6,088 nt of DNA from DASZIT01 sp036264255. Lineage in GTDB: Bacteria; Actinomycetota; Acidimicrobiia; Acidimicrobiales; RAAP-2. Where the stretch lies: NCBI GenBank assembly GCA_036264255.1, contig DATARI010000204.1, forward strand, positions 1 through 6,088. The letters are read 5' to 3'. Shown in pieces: positions 1-5,602 of this stretch; positions within the stretch are counted from its first letter, which is position 1, and the number at the start of each line of letters is the position of its first letter. A program made the translations under genes and the position numbers. The notes under the pieces were generated by a model, which worked only from the letters and a program-made list of their open reading frames with translations, was not told where the DNA came from and did not search any database.

Positions 1-637
1 CTCAGTGGAGGTCCACGTCCTCCAGGGTGAGCGCGAGATGGCCATGTACAACAAGACGCTGGGCAAGTTCCAGCTGGTCGACCTGCCGCCCGCCCCCCGG
101 GGCGTCCCGCAGATCGAGGTCACCTTCGACATCGATGCCAACGGCATCGTCCACGTGTCGGCCAAGGACCGGGCCACAGGTAACGAGCAGTCGATGACCA
201 TCACTGGCCAGTCGTCACTGGCCAAGGATGACATCGACCGCATGGTGAAGGACGCCGAGGCTCACGCCGAGGACGACCGCCGCCGCAAAGAGGAGGCCGA
301 GATCCGCAACAACGCCGACACCTTGGTGTACCAGACCGAGAAGCTGCTGAAGGACCAGGGCGAGAAGTTCGAGGGCGACGAGAAGGAAAAGGTCGAGTCT
401 GCCCTCAGCGCCTTGAAGGAGTCCCTCGCCGGTACCGACGTGGAGGGCATCAAGACGGCCACCGAGACGTTGCTGACCGCCAGCCAGGGGTTCAGCCAGC
501 GCCTGTACGAAGAGGCGTCGAAGGAGAACGCCGCCGGGGCATCCGCCTCGGACGGTGGACCCGCCGACGAGGTCTCCGACGACGAAGTGGTGGACGCCGA
601 GATCGTCGATCCCGAGCCCGAAGCCCCCAAGGCCTGA
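1..637 (+). CDS. dnaK: Molecular chaperone DnaK (Hsp70), C-terminal part, 5' truncated by window edge
   Basis: The frame is open from base 2 and ends at TGA 635-637, giving 211 residues, about the last third of a typical ~620-residue actinobacterial DnaK. The ATPase domain and start lie outside the window. Residues 2-12 (VEVHVLQGERE) and about 35-60 (VPQIEVTF, DIDANGIVHVSAKD) are the conserved second half of the beta-sandwich substrate-binding domain. The charged helical stretch from about residue 72 to 168 is the lid. The Ala/Gly/Asp/Glu tail ends in DDEVVDAEIVDPEPEAPKA, matching the acidic DAEIVD-type tail of bacterial DnaK. DnaK binds exposed hydrophobic peptides in an ATP-dependent cycle in the cytoplasm. 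It heads the operon, with grpE starting 7 bases after its stop. In Streptomyces, DnaK is also co-repressor with HspR, so it probably senses stress for its own operon. GTG at base 5 is an internal Val codon, not a start. Confidence 0.97.
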   Translation, partial: SVEVHVLQGEREMAMYNKTLGKFQLVDLPPAPRGVPQIEVTFDIDANGIVHVSAKDRATGNEQSMTITGQSSLAKDDIDRMVKDAEAHAEDDRRRKEEAEIRNNADTLVYQTEKLLKDQGEKFEGDEKEKVESALSALKESLAGTDVEGIKTATETLLTASQGFSQRLYEEASKENAAGASASDGGPADEVSDDEVVDAEIVDPEPEAPKA

Positions 638-644
638 TCGTCAC

Positions 645-1364
645 ATGACCGGTAGCTACCAGCCACCCGATGGGAAGCGCGCCTCAGAACCAGGGCCGGA
701 GCCGGCCCCTGGTTCTGGCGGTGCGTCCCGACCCGGGCCGTTCGGCGCGCCGGGGCCCCAGGTCGGGGCCAGCTTCGGTGACGACGAGATCACCAACGGC
801 GAGGACGCCGGAGCGGACGAGGGCGAAATCGTCGAGGGCGAAATCATCGACCCGTTGGTGGCGATGACCATCGAGCGCGACGAGTACCTCGACTCCCTCC
901 GCCGCCTGCAGGCCGAGTTCGATAACTACCGCAAGCGGGTGGCCAAGCAGCAGAGCGAGCAGGCCCAGCGGGCGGCGGTGTCCCTGGTGGACAACCTCCT
1001 CCCGGTACTCGACGCCCTCGAACTTGCCGCCACCCATTCCCCCGATCCGGAGTCCGCCGACGCCAAGGCGCTGGCCGCCGCCTCCTCCTTGCTGACCAGT
1101 GTCCTGGCCAAGGAAGGCCTCGAGCGCATCGATCCGGTCGGGCAACCCTTCGACCCCAACGACCACGAGGCGGTCGGCCATCTGCCTGCCGACCCCTCGG
1201 CCGGGGGCGCAAACGGCGCGGCCACTGCGGCCGGCGAAGACGGTGCCGACGGCGAAGACGAGAGCGCACCCCACGACGGTCCGGTGGTGGGCCAGGTGAT
1301 GAGGCCCGGCTACCGCTGGAAGGGCACGGTCATCCGGCCGGCCATGGTGATGGTGTACGGCTGA
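645..1364 (+). CDS. grpE: Nucleotide exchange factor GrpE, with acidic C-terminal-domain insertion
   Basis: 239 residues from ATG 645. GrpE releases ADP from DnaK and so resets the chaperone cycle; it acts as a dimer in the cytoplasm. Residues 1-73 are Pro/Gly-rich then acidic and look disordered, with a tandem EGEI(V/I) repeat at 59-68. The long dimerisation helix runs from about 74 and holds the family hallmark FDNYRKRV at 92-99, followed by DNLLPVLDALE. The C-terminal beta domain is recognised by FDPNDHEAV (ending at 177) and PVVGQVMRPGYRWKGTVIRPAMV (from 213). Between them, residues 178-212 are an Ala/Gly/Asp/Glu segment of 35 residues, where Mycobacterium GrpE has about 11 as I recall it. 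The start is chosen because it follows the dnaK stop by 7 bases and a longer in-frame GTG at 555 would overlap dnaK with non-GrpE sequence. Only a weak AAGG (629-632) precedes it, so coupling to dnaK translation is likely. It is longer than the usual 175-215 residues. Confidence 0.95.
   Translation: MTGSYQPPDGKRASEPGPEPAPGSGGASRPGPFGAPGPQVGASFGDDEITNGEDAGADEGEIVEGEIIDPLVAMTIERDEYLDSLRRLQAEFDNYRKRVAKQQSEQAQRAAVSLVDNLLPVLDALELAATHSPDPESADAKALAAASSLLTSVLAKEGLERIDPVGQPFDPNDHEAVGHLPADPSAGGANGAATAAGEDGADGEDESAPHDGPVVGQVMRPGYRWKGTVIRPAMVMVYG
819..848 (+). repeat. Two-copy 15-bp tandem repeat inside grpE
   Basis: Units GAGGGCGAAATCGTC (819-833) and GAGGGCGAAATCATC (834-848) match at 14 of 15 bases. 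They are in frame and encode EGEIV-EGEII (GrpE residues 59-68) in the acidic N-terminal tail just before the coiled coil. The near-identity at DNA level, including the less frequent GAA and ATC choices, suggests a recent in-frame duplication rather than protein-level convergence. Confidence 0.7.
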
Positions 1365-1368
1365 GCCG

Positions 1369-2499
1369 GTGGCCCCCCAGCGCGAATGGTTCGAGAAGGA
1401 CTCCTACAAGACCCTGGGGGTCTCCAATACGGCCACGCCCAAAGAGATCACCAGCGCCTATCGGAAGCTGGCGAAGCAGAACCACCCCGACACCAACCCC
1501 GGCAAGGAGGAGACCTTCAAGGAGATCTCCGCCGCCTACGACGTCCTCAACAACGCCGAGACCCGCAAGGAGTACGACGAGGTCCGGGCCATGGGCCCGA
1601 TGGCCGGCGCCGGAGCCGGAGGGTTCCCGGGCGGCTTCGGTGGCGGCGGGGGTGGGGGCTTCCGGGTGGAGGACGTCGGCGACCTCGGCGACATCTTCGG
1701 CGGGCTGTTCGGGCGGGGCAACCGGCGCAACCGCAACGTGGCCGGCACCGGCCCCCAGCGGGGCAACGACGTCGAGACCGAGCTCAACCTCTCCTTCGAG
1801 GACGCCGTCCACGGGGTCACCACCTCGGTGCACCTCACCACCGACGCCCGCTGCCACACGTGTGGCGGCTCGGGGGCGGCGCCGGGGACCCACCCGGTCA
1901 CCTGCCCGCGCTGTGGCGGCACCGGCACCCTCCAGGACAACCAGGGGCTCTTCTCCCTGAGCCAGATCTGCCCCCAGTGCCAGGGGAGCGGGACCATCGT
2001 CGAGACCCCCTGCCCCACCTGTCACGGGTCGGGGGTGGAGCACCGCGACCGGGCGGTCAAGGTGCGGATCCCGCCCGGGGTGGAGGACGGCTCCCGGATC
2101 CGGGTGAAGGGCCGCGGGGCGGCGGGACGCAACGGTGGCCCCGCCGGCGACCTCTACGTGGTCGTGCGGGTCAACCGCCACTCGGTGTTCGGGCGCAAGG
2201 GCAAGAACCTGACCCTCACCGTCCCGGTGACCTACCCCGAGCTGGTGCTCGGCACCACGCTGACGGTGCCCACCCTCACCGAGCCGGTGACCCTCCGGAT
2301 CCCCCCGGGGACCCCGTCGGGCCGGACCTTCCGGGTGAAGGGCCGCGGGGTGCCGGCCGGCAAGAAGACGACGGTCGGGGACCTGTTGGTCACCCCCGAG
2401 GTGGTGGTGCCGGCGACCCTGACCGATGAGCAACGGACCACGGTGGAGGAGCTGGCCAAGCTGCTCGACCAGCCGCCGAGAGACTTCGAAGGAGTATGA
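1369..2499 (+). CDS. dnaJ: Co-chaperone DnaJ (Hsp40, type I, DnaJ1-like)
   Basis: 376 residues, normal for class I DnaJ. DnaJ binds unfolded proteins and stimulates DnaK ATPase activity. The J domain spans about residues 10-75 with the essential HPD at 39-41. The Gly/Phe region follows at about 80-118, including a run of seven glycines at 91-97 and a DIF motif (108-110). The zinc-finger domain has all four CxxCxGxG repeats: C162/C165, C179/C182, C201/C204 and C215/C218, so two zinc ions should be bound. The C-terminal client-binding and dimerisation region holds two VKGRG stretches. The N-terminus, MAPQREWFEKDSYKTLGV, resembles mycobacterial DnaJ1, which supports the GTG start at 1369. That codon lies 4 bases after the grpE stop. 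No clear Shine-Dalgarno sequence is seen, so translation probably depends on ribosomes finishing grpE. Its last codons carry the ribosome binding site of hspR. Confidence 0.96.
   Translation: MAPQREWFEKDSYKTLGVSNTATPKEITSAYRKLAKQNHPDTNPGKEETFKEISAAYDVLNNAETRKEYDEVRAMGPMAGAGAGGFPGGFGGGGGGGFRVEDVGDLGDIFGGLFGRGNRRNRNVAGTGPQRGNDVETELNLSFEDAVHGVTTSVHLTTDARCHTCGGSGAAPGTHPVTCPRCGGTGTLQDNQGLFSLSQICPQCQGSGTIVETPCPTCHGSGVEHRDRAVKVRIPPGVEDGSRIRVKGRGAAGRNGGPAGDLYVVVRVNRHSVFGRKGKNLTLTVPVTYPELVLGTTLTVPTLTEPVTLRIPPGTPSGRTFRVKGRGVPAGKKTTVGDLLVTPEVVVPATLTDEQRTTVEELAKLLDQPPRDFEGV
2489..2494 (+). promoter_or_regulatory. Ribosome binding site of hspR
   Basis: AAGGAG lies within the last codons of dnaJ. It is 10 bases before ATG 2505 but only 1 base before ATG 2496, so it favours 2505 as the hspR start. 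Confidence 0.6.
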
Positions 2500-2504
2500 G
2501 CCCG

Positions 2505-2912
2505 ATGGCCGATGACCCGCGCAGCCGCGCCGTCTACGTGATCTCGGTGGCCGCCGAGCTGGCCGGGGTCCACCCCCAGACCCTCCGGGTCTACGAGCGG
2601 AAGGGGCTCCTCGACCCGATGCGCACCGAGGGCGGCAGCCGCCGGTTCAGCGAGGACGACCTGGCCCGGCTCCGCCACATCCAGGAGCTGACCAACGCCG
2701 GGCTCAATCTCGAAGGCGTCCGCCGGGTAATGGAGCTAGAACGGGAGGTGGCCCGGCTGAAGGCCGAGGTGGCCAAATCGGCGATCGAAGCCAGGGAAGC
2801 GGTGGCCCGCGCTCACCAGCTCTACCGCCGGGACCTGGTGCCGGTGACCAAGACGATGGTGGCCACCCGGCCGCAGGGCCGGCCCACCCCGAGGGAAGGC
2901 GTTGTCCGATGA
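2505..2912 (+). CDS. hspR: HspR, MerR-family repressor of the heat-shock regulon
   Basis: 135 residues from ATG 2505; an in-frame ATG at 2496 would add three residues and overlap the dnaJ stop as ATGA. The MerR-type winged helix-turn-helix occupies about residues 11-80: VISVAAELAGVHPQTLRVYERKGLLDP, then the wing GGSRRFSEDDLARL, then a second helical pair (NAGLNLEGVRRVMELE). A short coiled coil (about 77-105) for dimerisation follows. The tail with LVPVTKTMVATRP resembles the C-terminus of mycobacterial HspR. There is no cysteine, so it is not a metal- or thiol-sensing MerR protein. In Streptomyces and Mycobacterium, HspR binds HAIR inverted repeats (CTTGAGT-N7-ACTCAAG) and needs DnaK as co-repressor; loss of free DnaK on stress relieves repression. 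Position directly after dnaJ is the classic actinobacterial place. Its TGA overlaps the clpB ATG. Confidence 0.93.
   Translation: MADDPRSRAVYVISVAAELAGVHPQTLRVYERKGLLDPMRTEGGSRRFSEDDLARLRHIQELTNAGLNLEGVRRVMELEREVARLKAEVAKSAIEAREAVARAHQLYRRDLVPVTKTMVATRPQGRPTPREGVVR
2891..2899 (+). promoter_or_regulatory. Ribosome binding site of clpB
   Basis: The purine-rich GAGGGAAGG lies at the 3' end of hspR, 9 bases before the clpB ATG at 2909. Together with the ATGA overlap, it supports both fresh initiation and re-initiation after hspR. Confidence 0.55.
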
Positions 2913-5404
2913 CCAACCTCAATCCCGAACGCTGGACGCTCAAGACCCAGGAAGCGTTCAGCCAGGCGGCCGAGCGGGCCGCCTCCGCCAACCACGCCGA
3001 GATCACCCCCGACCACCTGCTGGCGGCGGTGCTCAGCCAGGTCGACGGCATCGCCGGCCCGGTGCTGACCCGGGTCGGCCTCGAGCCGGCCGTCATCCTC
3101 AACCGCATCGAGGGCGAGCTCGACCGGCTGCCCCGGGCCATCGGGGGGGAGAAGCCAGGCATCGGCCGGACCCTCCGGGAGGTGCTGGAGGCGGCCGACT
3201 CCCAGCGCCAGGACATGGGCGACGAGTACCTGTCGGTCGAGCACCTGGTGCTGGCCATGGCCGACCGGATCGGGGTCGACCGCGACGCCCTGCTCTCCGC
3301 GCTCCGCGATGTGCGGGGCAGCCAGCGGGTCACCACCAACGACCCTGAGGCCACCTTCGCCGCCCTGGAGAAGTACGGCCGGGACCTCACCGCTTTGGCC
3401 CGGCAGGGGAAGATGGACCCCGTCATCGGACGGGACGAGGAGATCCGGCGGGTCATCCAGGTGCTCTCCCGCCGCACCAAGAACAATCCTGTCCTGATCG
3501 GCGAGCCCGGGGTGGGCAAGACCGCCATCGTGGAGGGCCTGGCCCAGCGCATCGTGGAAGGCGACATCCCCGAGGGCCTGAAGGGCAAGCGGGTGATCGG
3601 CCTGGACATGGGCTCGATGGTGGCCGGGGCCAAGTACCGGGGCGAGTTCGAGGAGCGCCTGAAGGCGGTGCTGAAGGAGATCACCGACGCCGAGGGCGAG
3701 ATCATCACCTTCATCGACGAGCTCCACACCATCGTGGGGGCCGGCGGCGGGTCGGAGGGGGCGATGGACGCCGGCAACATGATCAAGCCGATGCTGGCCC
3801 GCGGCGAGCTGCGGCTCATCGGGGCCACCACCCTCGACGAGTACCGCCAGTACATCGAGAAGGACGCCGCCCTCGAGCGCCGGTTCCAGCAGGTGTTCGT
3901 GCCGCCCCCGTCGGTGGAGGACACCATCGCCATCCTCCGGGGGCTGAAGGAGCGCTACGAGGTGCACCACGGGGTCCGCATCCAAGATGCAGCCCTGGTG
4001 GCCGCCGCCGTCCTGTCCGACCGGTACGTCACCGGCCGGTTCCTGCCCGACAAGGCCATCGACCTGATGGACGAGGCGGCGTCGCGGCTGCGGATCGAGA
4101 TCGACTCGATGCCCACCGAGCTCGACGTGGTCACCCGGCGGATGCGGCAGCTGGAGATCGAGAAGATGGCGCTGGAGAAGGAGACCGACAAGGCCTCCGC
4201 CGACCGGCTGGCCGCCCTGGAGGAGGAGCTGGCCAACCTGTCCGAGCAGTCGGTGGCGATGACCGCCCACTGGCAGTCGGAGAAGGAGGCCATCGCCCGC
4301 ATCCAGGATCTGAAGAACCAACTGGAGCAGCGGAGGACCGACGCCGAGCGGCTGGCCCGGGAGGGCAACCTGGCCGACTCGTCGGCCATCACCTACGGGG
4401 AGATCCCCGAGCTGGAGCGCCAGATCGAAGAAGCCACCGAGGCGCTGGCCTCGCTCCAGGCCGAGCAGCGGTTCCTGAAGGAAGAGGTCGACGCCGAGGA
4501 CGTGGCCGAGGTGGTCAGCCGGTGGACCGGGGTGCCGGTGTCCCGCCTGTTGGAGGGCGAGGTGGAGAAGCTGATCCGGATGGAGGACGCCCTCCATGCC
4601 CGGGTGGTGGGCCAGGACGAGGCGGTCTCGGCGGTGGCCAACGCCATCCGCCGGTCCCGGGCCGGTCTGTCCGACCCCAACCGGCCGATCGGGTCGTTCC
4701 TGTTCCTCGGGCCGACCGGGGTGGGGAAGACCGAGTTGGCCCGGGCGCTGGCCGACTTCCTGTTCGACGACCCGAAGGCCATGGTCCGGATCGACATGGG
4801 GGAGTACAGCGAGCGGCACTCGGTGGCGAGGCTGGTCGGGGCGCCTCCGGGTTACGTGGGCTACGAGGAAGGCGGCCAACTCACCGAGGCGGTCCGCCGG
4901 CGTCCCTATGCGGTGGTGCTGCTCGACGAGCTGGAGAAGGCCCACGGGGACGTGTTCAACATCCTGTTGCAGGTGCTGGAGGACGGTCGGCTGACCGACG
5001 GCCAGGGCCGGACGGTGTCGTTCACCAATGCGGTGCTGATCATGACCTCCAACCTGGTGGGGGAGCCGGCGTCCTACTTCAAGCCGGAGTTCGTGAACCG
5101 GATCGACGAGATCGTCCGCTTCCACCCGCTGACCGAGGCCGACCTCGAGCGCATCGTCTCCATCCAGCTCGACGGGCTGCGTCGACGGTTGTCAGAGCGC
5201 CGGTTGTCGCTGTCGGTGACCCCGGCGGCGGAGGCTTACCTGGCCCGGGCCGGCTTCGACCCCGACTACGGGGCCCGGCCGCTGCGCCGGGTGATCCAGC
5301 GGGAGGTCGAGGACCAGTTGGCCATGGCGCTGTTGGAAGGTCGCTACCCCGAGGGGTCGACGGTCACCGTCGACGAGAAGGACGGGGCGATCGTCCTGGC
5401 CTGA
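2909..5404 (+). CDS. clpB: ATP-dependent disaggregase ClpB (Hsp100)
   Basis: 831 residues, slightly short of the usual ~850-870. ClpB forms hexamers that thread aggregated polypeptides through a central pore and works with DnaK/DnaJ/GrpE. The Clp N-domain spans about 1-150. AAA+ module 1 has Walker A GEPGVGKT (198-205), Walker B with D270-E271, pore loop AKYRGEF, and arginine-finger ERRF (323-326). The coiled-coil middle domain spans about 409-525 and keeps YGEIPELE (Y496), the segment used for DnaK contact; this separates ClpB from ClpA and ClpC. AAA+ module 2 has SRWTGVPV (537-544), Walker A GPTGVGKT (601-608), Walker B D673-E674, pore loop GYVGYEEGG, sensor-1 N715, arginine-finger NRIDE (R731) and sensor-2 GARPLRR (788-794). 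No ClpP-binding IGF/IGL loop is evident, so refolding rather than degradation is expected. The stretch between TSN and FKPEF is only 8 residues, shorter than in ClpB proteins I recall. ATG 2909 overlaps the hspR stop, so clpB is the last gene of the operon. Confidence 0.97.
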   Translation: MTNLNPERWTLKTQEAFSQAAERAASANHAEITPDHLLAAVLSQVDGIAGPVLTRVGLEPAVILNRIEGELDRLPRAIGGEKPGIGRTLREVLEAADSQRQDMGDEYLSVEHLVLAMADRIGVDRDALLSALRDVRGSQRVTTNDPEATFAALEKYGRDLTALARQGKMDPVIGRDEEIRRVIQVLSRRTKNNPVLIGEPGVGKTAIVEGLAQRIVEGDIPEGLKGKRVIGLDMGSMVAGAKYRGEFEERLKAVLKEITDAEGEIITFIDELHTIVGAGGGSEGAMDAGNMIKPMLARGELRLIGATTLDEYRQYIEKDAALERRFQQVFVPPPSVEDTIAILRGLKERYEVHHGVRIQDAALVAAAVLSDRYVTGRFLPDKAIDLMDEAASRLRIEIDSMPTELDVVTRRMRQLEIEKMALEKETDKASADRLAALEEELANLSEQSVAMTAHWQSEKEAIARIQDLKNQLEQRRTDAERLAREGNLADSSAITYGEIPELERQIEEATEALASLQAEQRFLKEEVDAEDVAEVVSRWTGVPVSRLLEGEVEKLIRMEDALHARVVGQDEAVSAVANAIRRSRAGLSDPNRPIGSFLFLGPTGVGKTELARALADFLFDDPKAMVRIDMGEYSERHSVARLVGAPPGYVGYEEGGQLTEAVRRRPYAVVLLDELEKAHGDVFNILLQVLEDGRLTDGQGRTVSFTNAVLIMTSNLVGEPASYFKPEFVNRIDEIVRFHPLTEADLERIVSIQLDGLRRRLSERRLSLSVTPAAEAYLARAGFDPDYGARPLRRVIQREVEDQLAMALLEGRYPEGSTVTVDEKDGAIVLA

Positions 5405-5457
5405 GGGGCCGAAACCCGGAGCCGCCGGTAACCACACGTTGGGTGGTGCAACAGTCA

Positions 5458-5494
5458 CCGGTTGTCGCCTTAAAGGTTTCTTGGTGCCGACCGG
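5458..5494 (+). terminator. Strong hairpin after clpB: possible U-tract-less terminator or structured leader
   Basis: Arms 5458-5469 (CCGGTTGTCGCC) and 5483-5494 (GGTGCCGACCGG) pair over 12 positions with one mismatch and two G-U wobbles, around a 13-base loop. It begins 54 bases after the clpB stop. No T-run follows, so it is not a canonical intrinsic terminator, though GC-rich actinobacteria often use such hairpins. A smaller stem (ACCAC 5431-5435 with GTGGT 5443-5447) lies just upstream. The remainder of the 198-base intergenic region (5405-5602) shows no gene. I could not match it to the c-di-GMP, c-di-AMP (ydaO), cobalamin or TPP riboswitch cores. It should contain the promoter of the next gene, but no convincing -35/-10 pair is visible. 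Confidence 0.4.
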
Positions 5495-5589
5495 GATTCC
5501 GCAAGGTGGGGCCGATCTCCTCGTTATGAAGGTGTTGTCCCGCTCCCAGGGATGAGGGCGGTCACCACACGAGCCAACGGGGCTGAGTC

Positions 5590-5596
5590 GAGGGGG
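5590..5596 (+). promoter_or_regulatory. Ribosome binding site of the secreted protein gene
   Basis: GAGGGGG lies 6 bases before ATG 5603. It supports this start over the in-frame ATG at 5552, which has only a poor purine stretch (CAGGG) directly before it and would add 17 residues ahead of the signal peptide. Confidence 0.5.
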
Positions 5597-5602
5597 TCCC
5601 CG

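Noticed and set aside
555..644. Upstream GTG start for grpE at 555
   Set aside because: It would add 30 residues read from the dnaK tail in another frame, with no resemblance to GrpE, and overlap dnaK by 83 bases. ATG 645 directly after the dnaK stop is far more plausible.
1330..2433. 367-codon minus-strand frame opposite dnaJ, and a similar length plus-strand frame in another phase (1386-2429)
   Set aside because: Both lie wholly within dnaJ, which has all family motifs in its own frame. The translations are Arg/Gly/Pro-rich shadows.
2918..2944. CTCAA half-sites at 2918 and 2939 near the clpB start as an HspR (HAIR) operator
   Set aside because: They are in the same orientation, lie within the clpB coding sequence, and no CTTGAGT partner at the required 7-base spacing is present.
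2822..5125. 767-codon open frame on the minus strand opposite clpB
   Set aside because: It is the mirror of strongly conserved ClpB coding sequence; in high-GC DNA with G/C third positions, long antisense frames are expected. Its translation is low-complexity (rich in Gly, Leu, Val, His, Asp) with no recognisable domain.
5470..5530. Sigma-70-type promoter (TATGAA at 5525-5530) for the secreted protein gene
   Set aside because: Only 4 of 6 bases fit the -10 consensus and there is no acceptable -35 element at 16-18 bases upstream.
5405..5602. c-di-GMP (GEMM) or c-di-AMP (ydaO) riboswitch, often found before secreted protein genes
   Set aside because: The invariant core segments of these classes (for example the GCACAGGGCAAACC and GACGCAAAGCC segments of GEMM) are not present; CCGCAAGGTGGGG is only a superficial likeness.
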